Part shown: positions 42,067-52,994 of the stretch, one piece after another
Position numbering within the stretch: the first letter of the stretch is position 1
Layout of the letters: every line of letters begins with the position of its first letter
The notes under the pieces: generated by a model
Seen by the model: only the letters and a program-made list of their open reading frames with translations
Told to the model about the DNA's origin: nothing
Databases searched by the model: none
Translations under genes and position numbers: made by a program
From: Tepidanaerobacter acetatoxydans Re1
GTDB lineage: Bacteria > Bacillota > Thermosediminibacteria > Thermosediminibacterales > Tepidanaerobacteraceae
Direction of reading: 5' to 3'
Assembly (NCBI RefSeq): GCF_000328765.2
Contig: NC_019954.2
Location: 2,505,780-2,569,779, forward strand
DNA length: 64,000 nt

Positions 42067-44301
42067 TCATTTGGCGGCTGCTACCACTTCAGGTTTCAGC
42101 ATGAGGTTTGTGATATTTTGGCAAGGAATGACCACACCTTGAGTTCCGGTAAAGCCTTTCAGTTTGCACGCGTGATAAAAGCCTTCTATCTTATAGGTGG
42201 TACCCCCTACCGGCTGGATTTTCCCATGCTGGTCCAGCGAACCGGTGACCGCTATATCCTGGCGCACCGGCACCGATGCAATAGCCGACAACAGTGCCAT
42301 AAGCTCGGCACAGCTTGCACTGTCCCCTTCTATGCCGCCGTAATTTTGTTCAAATGTTAAGCTCGCCGATATACTCAAAGGAATACTGCGGGCATATTTT
42401 TCTCCCAGATAACCTGTAAGAATCATAACTGCCTTGTTGTGAATTCGACCGCTCATTTTAGCCTCGCGTTCGATGTTCACCACACCGGCATTGCCCATGT
42501 AAACTCGAGCCGTAATGCGTGAAGGCTGACCAAAAATATAGTCGACGGTGTCAATTACCGAAAGGCCGTTGATTTGTCCGGTAGCAAAGCCTTCCGTATC
42601 CACCAGAATCTCTTCTTTTTCAATCATCGACAGCAGCCGCTCTTCTATGCGATTTGATCGGTAAATCTTTTCTGATACGGCCTTTTCTACATGTTCTTTT
42701 GTAACAAGGCTGCTGCCGTCAAGCTCCGCCCATGTGCTTGACTCATAAAGCACTTCAAGAATTTCATTAAATCGTGTGGAAAGTTTTGTTTTATCCTCCG
42801 CAAGGCGTGAGCTGTAGTCAATTATCTCGGCAACACCGTTTGTGTCAAAATGCAGAAGGCCGCGAGTTTTTACAATTTCGGAAATGAGTTCCGCATATTT
42901 TTTTATATTATGCGGGTTTCTCTCCATTTCTACATCAAAATCAACTTTTACCTTGAAAAGTTTTTTAAAGTCCTCGTCATATACATTTAAAAGACTGTAA
43001 ATATAGGGGTTGCCTATGAGGATAATCTTCACATCTATCGGAATCGCCTCGGGCTTTAATGTTACGGTAGGAAAGAGGAGGTATTCCTGCCCTATATTCT
43101 CAATCTGCGACTCACCGTTGTTCAGTGTCCTTTTAAGGGCGTCCCATGCAAACGGCTCTTTAAAAAGGTCTGCAGCTTGAATTATGAGGTAGCCGCCGTT
43201 TGCTTTATGAATTGCACCGCTTTTTATAAGCATGAAATCCGTAACAACGGTTCCAAGGCGGGCTCTTCCTTCTATCTTACCAAAGAGATTATAATATGTA
43301 GGATTTGTTTCAAATATTACCGGTGCATGTGCCGTAGCTTTATTGTCCACAAAGAGATTTATGCGGTACCGCAAAAAAAACTCAGATGCACCTGTTGTGC
43401 CGTATAATGGGACGATTTCATCGCCGTCTTGCTTTTCTTTCCTATCCTCTTTTACAATCATCAGGTTAGCTATAAGGTCGTTTTTTACTGCTTTAAGGTA
43501 ATCGATGATTTTAGCGTTGTCTTTGTACACTGCGTTCATTTCTTCAAAAAGCGGGTTTATGGCGGCAAGTGCTGTGCCTTTTTCCAGTTCATCCATTTCT
43601 CTCCTGGCTGATTTATCAAGTGCCCGCATTTTTCGTATGGCTTCATCTATTTTATTTTGCAGATTCCTGCCTTTTTCCTCAAGCTCTTTTTTCTGTTCAG
43701 TCGTAAGTGTTTCGTATTCTTCTTGGCTCATGGGTTTTGGGTTTGAATCGGAAAGCGACAGCGGTATTGCTATAATGCCTTGAACAGTTTTCTGAAGTGC
43801 AAACCCTTCGGCTTTAGCAATTTCGTCTAAATTTGCAATTATTTCCATGGATTGTTTCTGATAGCGGTCAATAATCTCCTGCCGCTGCTCTTCAAAGCTG
43901 TCATCGCTAAATGCTCTTGATATTTCAGAACGAATATCATAAATAAGTTTTTCCATATCCTTTGCAAATTCAGAGCCTTTCCCCGCCGGAAGGTTTATGG
44001 CAATGGGCCTTTCCGGCTTTAAAAAGTTATACACATAGATGATATCATCAGGTATCGGCCTGCCCTGAGCAGCTTTGGCAACCGCCGCTCTGGCATAGCT
44101 TGTTTTCCCGGTACCGGTAAGGCCCGTCATAAAAATGTTATATCCTTTAAGGTCTATCTTTAGGCCAAACTCCATAGCCCGCACGGCCCGCTCTTGACCG
44201 ATGATGTCCGCAGGCGGAGTTAGGTCTTTTGTTGATTGAAAAGAAAGAACCGATTTATCGCAGGTTTCTCTAAGTTGGTCGTGTGTAAGCTTTTTAAGCA
44301 T
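42067..44301 (-). CDS. Lon-like ATP-dependent protease (AAA_32 type), frameshifted at C-terminus
   Basis: A 744-residue protease. Residues 40-75 hold an AAA start with Walker A FMTGLTGTGKTSYARA. A long helical insert (about 110-270) follows, and the Lon proteolytic domain lies after residue 540, with EGDSASCAELMALLSA (catalytic Ser) and the Lys in GGTTYKIEGFY. It degrades damaged or regulatory proteins. A stop cuts it about 50 residues before the normal end; the missing part is in the next frame. The catalytic dyad is kept, so the protein may still work. AAGGTG precedes the ATG. Confidence 0.88.
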   Translation of the reverse strand: MLKKLTHDQLRETCDKSVLSFQSTKDLTPPADIIGQERAVRAMEFGLKIDLKGYNIFMTGLTGTGKTSYARAAVAKAAQGRPIPDDIIYVYNFLKPERPIAINLPAGKGSEFAKDMEKLIYDIRSEISRAFSDDSFEEQRQEIIDRYQKQSMEIIANLDEIAKAEGFALQKTVQGIIAIPLSLSDSNPKPMSQEEYETLTTEQKKELEEKGRNLQNKIDEAIRKMRALDKSARREMDELEKGTALAAINPLFEEMNAVYKDNAKIIDYLKAVKNDLIANLMIVKEDRKEKQDGDEIVPLYGTTGASEFFLRYRINLFVDNKATAHAPVIFETNPTYYNLFGKIEGRARLGTVVTDFMLIKSGAIHKANGGYLIIQAADLFKEPFAWDALKRTLNNGESQIENIGQEYLLFPTVTLKPEAIPIDVKIILIGNPYIYSLLNVYDEDFKKLFKVKVDFDVEMERNPHNIKKYAELISEIVKTRGLLHFDTNGVAEIIDYSSRLAEDKTKLSTRFNEILEVLYESSTWAELDGSSLVTKEHVEKAVSEKIYRSNRIEERLLSMIEKEEILVDTEGFATGQINGLSVIDTVDYIFGQPSRITARVYMGNAGVVNIEREAKMSGRIHNKAVMILTGYLGEKYARSIPLSISASLTFEQNYGGIEGDSASCAELMALLSAIASVPVRQDIAVTGSLDQHGKIQPVGGTTYKIEGFYHACKLKGFTGTQGVVIPCQNITNLMLKPEVVAAAK

Positions 44302-44313
44302 ATATGCACCTTC

Positions 44314-45396
44314 TTATCTTTTTTTTGCTCGGCGGAAAAAGTTTACCACATCTTTTCTTATTTTGCGGTAAGCCGGAATCACCTGCACCCACAGGTAGTA
44401 GAAAAACGGAGAAAGCGGCATGTCGAATTCCCCGATAAATTCGGTAAATTCGCCGTTAAATCCCTTTTTAAATCTATACAGCCCATATAAAGGGTTATCT
44501 GGTGAAAGGTCCCCGGATACCCCCCGAAAATCATACATGGTGCAGTTGTTTTGTTTTGCCCACTCAATCATTGCCCATTGAAGGGCATAGTTAGGCATGA
44601 CATTGCGGTCTTCATTGGACGACGCTCCATATATGTACCATGCCTTGTCGCCGAAAATAAAGGCCAGCGTCCCCGCTATATACCTTCCCTCATACTCTGC
44701 CATAAATAGCCGTGCAAGCCCATTTTCCACCAACTCATCCCATAGTGTTTCAAAATAGTCAAAACTTCTTACAAGAAACTCATCGCGAATACAGGTTTCC
44801 TCCAGGATATCATAAAACGGCTTTAAATCCTCCCTACGTCCCACCTTGACCGTGACACCTTTGCGCTTTGCCAGTCGGATATTGTAGCGGGTTTTATGGT
44901 GGAAATCGGCAGCAATTTCTTCCAACGGCTTGCTTATATCCAAGCGAAAAACAAATTTAGGCTGGACGCCATCGAAATCCTTGCCTGAATCAATAAGGTT
45001 AAAGCCCAATGAGCGAAGGTTTTTTACAACTTCATCGTTGGGTGCCTTTATATCCGGGTCTATCTTTAATAAAATAGCCCCATGCTGTTTTGCCATAGAT
45101 TTTATTTTTGTAAAGAGAAATCTAAGCGTATCTTTATCAGTATAGTCGGCTACAGGTCCTCTGGGAGCATAAAAAATACATTTGTTAAAACCCGGAATGG
45201 GCAGTTTCCTCTTTAATATAGAAATTCCGGCTTTAGGTTTGCCCTCATCCATGACAAGCAGCCTGATAGGTTCCCATCCGGTGTGCAGCTTTACTTCGCC
45301 CCATTCATAGGACTGAAGCACATGTCCTTTAGGCCCCCAAGCCATAAAATCGTTAAAAAATTTCTTCTCATCTTGATTTATGATTTTTATTTCCAT
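44314..45396 (-). CDS. FemAB-family aminoacyltransferase
   Basis: A 360-residue protein with two GNAT-like halves: GHVLQSYEWGEVKLHTGWEP near the start, FYAPRGPVADYTD, FHHKTRYNIRLAKRKGVTV in the middle and WYIYGASSNEDRNVMPNYAL, MYDFRGVSGDLSPDNPLYGL, RFKKGFNGEFTEFIGEFD later. These are the marks of Fem enzymes, which add amino acids from tRNA to the lipid II side chain. It may build the peptidoglycan cross-bridge; the amino acid used is unknown. GGAGGTTATTCATATA precedes the ATG, and it ends 12 bases before the protease start. Confidence 0.87.
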   Translation of the reverse strand: MEIKIINQDEKKFFNDFMAWGPKGHVLQSYEWGEVKLHTGWEPIRLLVMDEGKPKAGISILKRKLPIPGFNKCIFYAPRGPVADYTDKDTLRFLFTKIKSMAKQHGAILLKIDPDIKAPNDEVVKNLRSLGFNLIDSGKDFDGVQPKFVFRLDISKPLEEIAADFHHKTRYNIRLAKRKGVTVKVGRREDLKPFYDILEETCIRDEFLVRSFDYFETLWDELVENGLARLFMAEYEGRYIAGTLAFIFGDKAWYIYGASSNEDRNVMPNYALQWAMIEWAKQNNCTMYDFRGVSGDLSPDNPLYGLYRFKKGFNGEFTEFIGEFDMPLSPFFYYLWVQVIPAYRKIRKDVVNFFRRAKKR

Positions 45397-45482
45397 TATA
45401 TGAATAACCTCCGCTAAATGTTTTACCCCGACCTTTATTATATATTATACATGATTTATTCGACGATTAAATAAAGTATTAC

Positions 45483-45520
45483 AAAAAAGGACCGGTAAAT
45501 TTTGCTTACCGGCCCTTTTG
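45483..45520 (-). terminator. terminator of the chemotaxis transducer gene
   Basis: On the minus strand AAGGGCCGGTAA and TTACCGGTCCTT make a 12-base stem with one mismatch, followed by six T. It lies just after the stop at 45527. Confidence 0.88.
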
Positions 45521-45526
45521 GAAGGC

Positions 45527-46783
45527 TTAGATTTTTATTACATTCATGATTTTATCAAGTTTATCCGCATCTTCTCCGAGTCTTAGCACCGAGGAAGCAA
45601 TTTCATCCAGCAGCTTCTGCTGTTTTTCTATTGAATCAATTATGGTTTGTGCCTGATTGGAGCCGTCCAGGCTGATATCAGTCATCTTTTTAAAGGACTC
45701 GCTGGTGCTTTCTGTGCTGGCCGCCATCTGCTCCGTTGCTGCGGAAATCTCCTGCATCTGTTCTGCCACTTTTCCAACGGCAACCAAGATTTGCTCAAAG
45801 GTTTCGGCGGCGGATTTCACTGCTTTAATACCGTTTTCTACATTGGCCGAACCTTGGTCTTTTGCCTTGACAGCTTTATCCACTTCATTTAGAACAGTGC
45901 CGATGAGCTGCCCTATCTGTTTTGCGGCATCGCCTGACTGCTCGGCAAGTTTCCTTATTTCATCTGCCACAACGGCAAATCCCCGACCCTGCTCGCCTGC
46001 TCTGGCGGCTTCAATAGCGGCATTTAATGCCAAAAGGTTGGTCTGGTCGGCTATGCCGGTAATGGTTTCTACAATCTGACCGATAGTTTCGGAGCTTTCT
46101 CCCAAAGACTTTATGACCGAGGCAGTATAATTACTTGATTCTTTGATTTTGCCCATCTGTAAAGTTACCTGATCCATAGCAGTGCGGCCGGATTCGGCAA
46201 GTTGAGATGCATCGGAAGCCGTTGCGGCTGCTTCAGAGGAACTTACGGCAATCTGTTCGACCCCACCGGTCATTTGCGACAGCATATCCGACATGCCGTC
46301 TATTAAGTCTTTCATTTCTTTAAGTCTGTCGGTAATATGGTTCAAGGCATTCTTTATGGATGTTTCAATATTTGAAGACATTTCCTTGCTCTGATGAGTT
46401 ATCTTTCCAATAGAAGCAGCTGATGCCAACATATCTGCTGTGGTATCCTTGGCATTTTTCAAAATCTTTCTTACCTTGTCCAAAGAATCATTATACACAT
46501 CAGCCAGTGCACCTATGTCATCCCCAATAATCCTTTTAGCCTTGACAGTAAAGTCACCCTTTGCTATGGCGCTTAAGCTCTGCTCTATAGCTTCCAACGG
46601 GCGTGAGGCCCCTTTTGTCACTAAAAAAGATATAATACCGGAAACTAAAACTGCTGCGGCTGCTGCCAGCAGATTATTTGTACTTGCAAAGTCTTCCCCG
46701 TGAAAACAGTATATGTATCCACCCAAGGAAAAGGCCACCAACAGCATTGTAATTAAAACCACTCTTAGTCGAATTCCTTTCAC
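45527..46783 (-). CDS. methyl-accepting chemotaxis protein without a sensor domain
   Basis: A 418-residue transducer starting with GTG ([20 protein letters not shown]). Two membrane segments (about 7-26 and 38-56) are joined by only a dozen residues ([11 protein letters not shown]), so there is no external ligand domain. A HAMP unit follows (about 57-110), then the signalling coiled coil with the conserved hairpin tip [20 protein letters not shown] and [17 protein letters not shown]. It controls CheA activity and may sense membrane or internal state. Single gene with its own terminator. Confidence 0.92.
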   Translation of the reverse strand: MKGIRLRVVLITMLLVAFSLGGYIYCFHGEDFASTNNLLAAAAAVLVSGIISFLVTKGASRPLEAIEQSLSAIAKGDFTVKAKRIIGDDIGALADVYNDSLDKVRKILKNAKDTTADMLASAASIGKITHQSKEMSSNIETSIKNALNHITDRLKEMKDLIDGMSDMLSQMTGGVEQIAVSSSEAAATASDASQLAESGRTAMDQVTLQMGKIKESSNYTASVIKSLGESSETIGQIVETITGIADQTNLLALNAAIEAARAGEQGRGFAVVADEIRKLAEQSGDAAKQIGQLIGTVLNEVDKAVKAKDQGSANVENGIKAVKSAAETFEQILVAVGKVAEQMQEISAATEQMAASTESTSESFKKMTDISLDGSNQAQTIIDSIEKQQKLLDEIASSVLRLGEDADKLDKIMNVIKI

Positions 46784-46846
46784 GACTCTTCCTCCTTTTC
46801 AGAAAAGTAATATATATATTATTAGACAAATATCTGGTTTTTCCTG

Positions 46847-48535
<1,689 letters not shown>

Positions 48536-48558
48536 TAGCACCGGAGCTTTTATTTTAG

Positions 48559-48595
48559 TAAAAATCCCCGAAGAATAAAACCTCTCAGGGGATTT
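48559..48595 (-). terminator. terminator of the metallo-hydrolase gene
   Basis: On the minus strand AAATCCCC and GGGGATTT with a long loop, then TTTAC. It lies some 60 bases past the stop and separates this gene from pyrG. Confidence 0.65.
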
Positions 48596-48653
48596 GACGA
48601 TAGTTTTCAGACTCATAATGATGGCTGCTGTGAGTTTTGTCCCGAACCGTTTT

Positions 48654-49292
48654 TTATTCGTAATTTAGAACTACTATACGATTCTGATTATCAAGGGTTT
48701 CGGGGTTTATCTCTATGGTATTGGAATCTAAGTGCTCCACATCACCCATCTTCTCTACGAACTTATCCACCGGATCTATGGGCATGCTGACAGCCGGTGT
48801 TCTAAAATGCATGGGAATGGTAATCTTGGGGGAAAGCTGTTCTATCAATGCAGCAGCTCCATCGGCATCCAGGGTAAAGGTTCCTCCTACCGGAATCATG
48901 ATTACATCCACATCGCCGATTTCTTCTATCTGGGTTTTTGAAAGTAAATGCCCCAGATCTCCTACATGGCATACTCTAATACCATCGATCTCAAAAGTGT
49001 AGATTATGTTGGGACCTCGCTTGGCTCCCTTGGCTTCATCATGAAAAGCCGGGATACCCTTTATACTTATACCGCTTATAGCACATTCACCTGTAGATTT
49101 TACAACCTCCGGGTCGCCTTGAATTCCCTCCACATAATTATGGTCATAATGGTCATGACTTACGGTTACTATATCTGCTTCAACCATCGGTATCTTATAG
49201 CCCACACTTCCGTCGAATGGGTCGGTAACTATCTTTGTGCCATCTTTTGATTCCAAAAGAAAACAGGAATGGCCGAACCACCGAATTTTCAC
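48654..49292 (-). CDS. UPF0173-type metal-dependent hydrolase
   Basis: A 212-residue metallo-beta-lactamase-fold protein starting with GTG (VKIRWFGHSCFLLESKDGTK). The zinc motif is VSHDHYDHNY, with further ligands in HVGDLGH and MHFRTP. This matches the UPF0173 (YtkL-like) group of small hydrolases whose substrate is unknown. GGGAGG precedes the start. It stands alone between argS and pyrG. Confidence 0.9.
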   Translation of the reverse strand: MKIRWFGHSCFLLESKDGTKIVTDPFDGSVGYKIPMVEADIVTVSHDHYDHNYVEGIQGDPEVVKSTGECAISGISIKGIPAFHDEAKGAKRGPNIIYTFEIDGIRVCHVGDLGHLLSKTQIEEIGDVDVIMIPVGGTFTLDADGAAALIEQLSPKITIPMHFRTPAVSMPIDPVDKFVEKMGDVEHLDSNTIEINPETLDNQNRIVVLNYE

Positions 49293-49445
49293 GACTGGAA
49301 AACCTCCCTTTCATTCAAGGTTTTAGTTTATATATATCTCTATAAAAAAATATCCTAACTATAATATATTCTTGGTAAAAATTGAAATTCCTTCTTTGCA
49401 CCGTTATTTTATCCATTTCTGCCAGTTCCAATTCTTGGATGAACC

Positions 49446-51155
49446 CTACATGCGATCCGGTGCACTGATTCCTAAAATCGCCAGTGCGTTTTTAATTACC
49501 TGCTGGACAGCCATAACCAGCAAAAGTCTGGCGGTTGTCAAATCTTGAGCATCTGTCAGCACTCGGCATTTATTATAAAAGGAATGAAATGCCGATGCCA
49601 GTTCTTGAGAGTATACGGTAATACGGTACGGAGCAAGATTGTCGGCAGCAAGCTTTATTTCACCGGGAAAGTCGGCAAGTTTTTTAATGAGCTCTATTTC
49701 GGACTCCTCAATTAATAAGTCTGCATATTTATTCATGTCATTTTGTGTAAGATTATTTACATTGGGTATATCTACTCCCTGTTCTTTTGCCTGCCTGAGT
49801 ATGCTGGATATGCGGGCATGGGCGTATTGAACATAGTATACGGGATTGTCGTCAGATTGTTTTATAGCCAAATCCAAGTCGAAGTCCAAGTGGGTATCGG
49901 CACTTCTAAGGTTAAAGAAAAACCTTGCGGCATCTTTTCCCACTTCTTCCACAATGTCGGCTAAGGTAACAGCCCGACCGGTACGTTTGGACATACGGGC
50001 TATCTCGCCATTGCGGTAAAGCCTGACCAATTGCATGATGATAACCGTAAGCTTGTCCGGGTCATAACCCAAGGCTTCAAGAGCCCCCTTCATTCTGGCT
50101 ATATGCCCATGATGGTCTGCTCCCCAAATATTTATTACCCAGTCAAAGCCTCTGTCAAATTTATTCTTATGATAAGCTATATCCGATGCAAAGTATGTAG
50201 GCAAGCCATTTGCCCTTATCAATACCTCATCCTTTGTTTCTCCAAACTGTGAAGCTTTAAACCAAAGGGCACCATCCTTTTCATAGGTGTATCCCCTGTC
50301 TGTCAAAATCTTTATAACCTCATTTACCTTTCCGCTACTGTGCAAGCTCTGTTCTGAAAACCATACATCAAAATGAACTCCAAAGTTTTCCAAATCCTTT
50401 TTCATGCGCTCTATATTTTTCTCGAGCGCGTAATTAATAAAGTAGGCTCTGCGGGTGGGAGAGTCCATATATAAAAACCTGTCGCCTTCCTGCTCAATCA
50501 AGTCTTTCATATGTTCTATTATGTCTTCACCGTGATAGCCGCCTTCGGGGATTTCGCCCTGCTTGCCCATCAGCTCGAGATAACGGGCTTCCAATGAAAG
50601 GCCGAAGTTTTCAATTTGATTGCCGGCATCATTTATATAGAACTCCTTTGTTACATCAAATCCTACCATTTCTAAGATTGATGCCAGGGCATCACCTAAT
50701 GCCGCACCCCTGGCATTGCCCATGTGCATAGGGCCGGTGGGGTTTGCACTTACAAATTCCACCTGAACTTTTTTACCTTCACCTGTGTTGCAGCGCCCGA
50801 AGTCGCTGCCATATTTTAGTATATCCGAAATCACAGCATTAACCCAAGTAGGTACTAAGTAAAAATTGATAAATCCGGGACCTGCAACCTCTATTTTTTC
50901 AATTAAGTTGCTATGTGTAGTATCAACTCTTTCGGCAATGACCTCTCCGATTTTTCTGGGAGGCATTTTAGCTTCCCTTGCCAAAATCATAGCGATATTT
51001 GTGGCAAAATCTCCATGGCCCTTGTCCTGAGGAACTTCAATATGAAAATCAGGTATGTCCTTAATCGGCAAAGCCCCATCGTCAATGGCTTTATTTAAGG
51101 CAGACATTACAATATCCATTAATTTCTGCTGAACTTGTGTCTTTAAGTCCTTCAT
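49446..51155 (-). CDS. argS: arginyl-tRNA synthetase
   Basis: A 569-residue class I synthetase that charges tRNA-Arg. The ATP site HIGH variant is in SANPTGPMHMGNARGAALGD near residue 130, and KMSK appears as ARMSKRTGRAVTL near residue 385. The N-terminal add-on domain that binds the tRNA D-loop (residues 1-105) and the C-terminal DALR anticodon domain (YVQYAHARISSILRQA on) are complete. TAGGAGGATCTT precedes the ATG. A TTGCAA-17-TAGAAT promoter lies upstream. Confidence 0.96.
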   Translation of the reverse strand: MKDLKTQVQQKLMDIVMSALNKAIDDGALPIKDIPDFHIEVPQDKGHGDFATNIAMILAREAKMPPRKIGEVIAERVDTTHSNLIEKIEVAGPGFINFYLVPTWVNAVISDILKYGSDFGRCNTGEGKKVQVEFVSANPTGPMHMGNARGAALGDALASILEMVGFDVTKEFYINDAGNQIENFGLSLEARYLELMGKQGEIPEGGYHGEDIIEHMKDLIEQEGDRFLYMDSPTRRAYFINYALEKNIERMKKDLENFGVHFDVWFSEQSLHSSGKVNEVIKILTDRGYTYEKDGALWFKASQFGETKDEVLIRANGLPTYFASDIAYHKNKFDRGFDWVINIWGADHHGHIARMKGALEALGYDPDKLTVIIMQLVRLYRNGEIARMSKRTGRAVTLADIVEEVGKDAARFFFNLRSADTHLDFDLDLAIKQSDDNPVYYVQYAHARISSILRQAKEQGVDIPNVNNLTQNDMNKYADLLIEESEIELIKKLADFPGEIKLAADNLAPYRITVYSQELASAFHSFYNKCRVLTDAQDLTTARLLLVMAVQQVIKNALAILGISAPDRM

Positions 51156-51212
51156 AAGATCCTCCTACTAAAAAATGTTTCACGTAACGTTGCTGTCGTT
51201 TTACGTAAGTAA

Positions 51213-51241
51213 ATTCTACCACTCAGAAATTTTAATTGCAA
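51213..51241 (-). promoter_or_regulatory. promoter of argS
   Basis: On the minus strand TTGCAA (51236-51241), 17 bases, TAGAAT (51213-51218). TTACGTAA- and TTACGTGAA-like inverted motifs follow within 40 bases and could be a regulator site. No T-box was seen. Confidence 0.6.
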
Positions 51242-51244
51242 CAA

Positions 51245-51595
51245 TTATCGTTTTTTGCCGCCACCGTCCCTGCGGGCTCTCTGGACTAAAGCTTCGGCTC
51301 GAATGCGAGCTGTTTCAATTTCTACATCCTTTGGTTTGCGGCCAACCTGCTTTTTGAACTCCTTTATAAACAGCTCTAAGAATTTATCCATCTTCTCGTT
51401 GCCTGTTATGCCCCAGTCTTTATAGTTTTCTTCAATATAATCAACTATATCAGCAGTTATGTCCATGATGATTTTAAAGCGGCGGTTTTTTGCATATATG
51501 TTTACGCCATAGCCGAGTATGAGTGCGATTAAAGGCTCCATTACCGCTTCATTTGTTATCACATTTATTATCATTTTAAGCCATCCCAAATCCAT
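51245..51595 (-). CDS. small membrane protein, LL-H-type holin-like
   Basis: A 116-residue protein with one hydrophobic segment (AVMEPLIALILGYGVNIYA, about 17-35), then a basic helical domain (FLELFIKEFKKQVGRKPKD) and a positively charged tail (RRDGGGKKR). The pattern recalls phage holins of the LL-H type, but in a host operon after pyrE. AGAGGGGGATTTTT precedes the ATG. It begins 19 bases after pyrE and probably shares its transcript. Function unknown. Confidence 0.65.
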   Translation of the reverse strand: MDLGWLKMIINVITNEAVMEPLIALILGYGVNIYAKNRRFKIIMDITADIVDYIEENYKDWGITGNEKMDKFLELFIKEFKKQVGRKPKDVEIETARIRAEALVQRARRDGGGKKR

Positions 51596-51614
51596 AAAAA
51601 TCCCCCTCTCTTGT

Positions 51615-52223
51615 TTATATTATGCGCGAGGGGGGGATTAGTGCACTTATTATTTTTTTCGACTGCCGGGTTTTATTATAGGTAAGTTTTTTTTTGCACA
51701 GCGGACATTCTTCAGGAGCATAGGACTCTACCTGCAGCTTTAAGAGATAATGCGCAGGCACACCAAAGTCCACCTTGCCGCCGCTTCTGTCAACCAGTGC
51801 CGCTACGGCAGCTACTTCGCCGCCCAGCTCTTTTATAAGTGATATGACCTCTTTTACTGAACCGCCGGTAGTAACTACATCCTCAACTACAAGTATCCTT
51901 TCACCGGGCTTTACGGTAAAACCGCGGCGAAGCGCCATTTTGCCTTCTTCCCTTTCGGTAAAAATAGCACGGGTATTAAGCTGCCTTCCCATTTCATAGG
52001 AAATTATTATGCCGCCCATAGCCGGGCCAATTACCGTTTGAATGCCCAAATCCTTTACGTTTTCAGCCAACTTGGCACATACTTGTTCCGTTGATTTAGG
52101 ATACTGCAGGAGCTGGGCGCACTGCATGTATTTGTCGCTGTGGCGTCCGGAGGTCAAAAGAAAATGTCCGGTCTTGAGCACCCCCGTTTCATAAAACAGC
52201 TTTAAAATATCTTCATCTGTCAT
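51615..52223 (-). CDS. pyrE: orotate phosphoribosyltransferase
   Basis: A 202-residue enzyme that joins orotate and PRPP to give OMP. The PRPP site is RILVVEDVVTTGGSVKEVIS, and the flexible loop has REEGKMALRRGF. The C-terminus has an extra CPLC near residue 178, which could bind metal but lacks a second Cys pair. GAAGGGAGAAATTTTT before ATG 52223 decides the start. It is the last pyr gene of the operon. Confidence 0.95.
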   Translation of the reverse strand: MTDEDILKLFYETGVLKTGHFLLTSGRHSDKYMQCAQLLQYPKSTEQVCAKLAENVKDLGIQTVIGPAMGGIIISYEMGRQLNTRAIFTEREEGKMALRRGFTVKPGERILVVEDVVTTGGSVKEVISLIKELGGEVAAVAALVDRSGGKVDFGVPAHYLLKLQVESYAPEECPLCKKKLTYNKTRQSKKIISALIPPSRII

Positions 52224-52261
52224 AAAAATTTCTCCCTTCAAGGCAATTATCATCTTATATA

Positions 52262-52957
52262 CTATTGAAATAGCTTATTAAGGGCTTCGGCAGGGTCCGG
52301 GGCAGCGGTGACCGGGCGACCTACTACTATGTAGTCCGCACCTTCGTCAAGGGCCTGAGCCGGAGTCATAACACGCTTTTGATCTCCCGTCGCAGCCCAT
52401 GCAGGTCTTACTCCCGGTGTTACTATTAGGAAATCATCTCCTGCTGCCTCCCGTATGACGGATATTTCTTTAGGGGAGGCTACTACCCCGTCGAGGCCTG
52501 ATTCCTTTGCCATAAGTGCCAGCGTTTTTACCTGTTCTGTCGGTGATTTATTTATATTTACAGCTGCCAAATCGCTCTCATCAAGACTTGTAAGGACAGT
52601 AATGGCAAGTAAAATCGGCTTTGGGGAAACATCTGCATTGTCCACTGCCTCACGAGCCTTTCTCATCATCTGGCACCCGCCGGATGCATGCACATCAAGC
52701 ATAAACGCACCGGTGCTCAAACATGCTTTTGCAGCACCGGCTACGGTATTCGGGATATCGTGCAGTTTCAAATCCAGGAAAACTTTACACCCTTCATTAT
52801 TAATCTTTTTAACAATTTTAGGTCCCTGTGAACAGAAAAGTTCCAGTCCTACCTTAAAAACAGATACCTTGTCTTTTAAAAGTCTAACAATTTCCAAGGC
52901 TTTTTGTTCATCGGGGGTGTCCAGTGCTATGATGACCTTACTGTAATCATATGACAT
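52262..52957 (-). CDS. pyrF: orotidine 5'-phosphate decarboxylase
   Basis: A 231-residue enzyme converting OMP to UMP. FLDLKLHDIPNTV carries the catalytic Lys-Asp array and the second Asp; IVTPGVRPA binds the phosphate group. Length is normal for the bacterial class I form. AAAGGAGACAGCGT precedes the ATG. It lies 38 bases before pyrE. Confidence 0.96.
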   Translation of the reverse strand: MSYDYSKVIIALDTPDEQKALEIVRLLKDKVSVFKVGLELFCSQGPKIVKKINNEGCKVFLDLKLHDIPNTVAGAAKACLSTGAFMLDVHASGGCQMMRKAREAVDNADVSPKPILLAITVLTSLDESDLAAVNINKSPTEQVKTLALMAKESGLDGVVASPKEISVIREAAGDDFLIVTPGVRPAWAATGDQKRVMTPAQALDEGADYIVVGRPVTAAPDPAEALNKLFQ

Positions 52958-52994
52958 ACGCTGTCTCCTTTCGAAATTTTAAATATTATATGGC

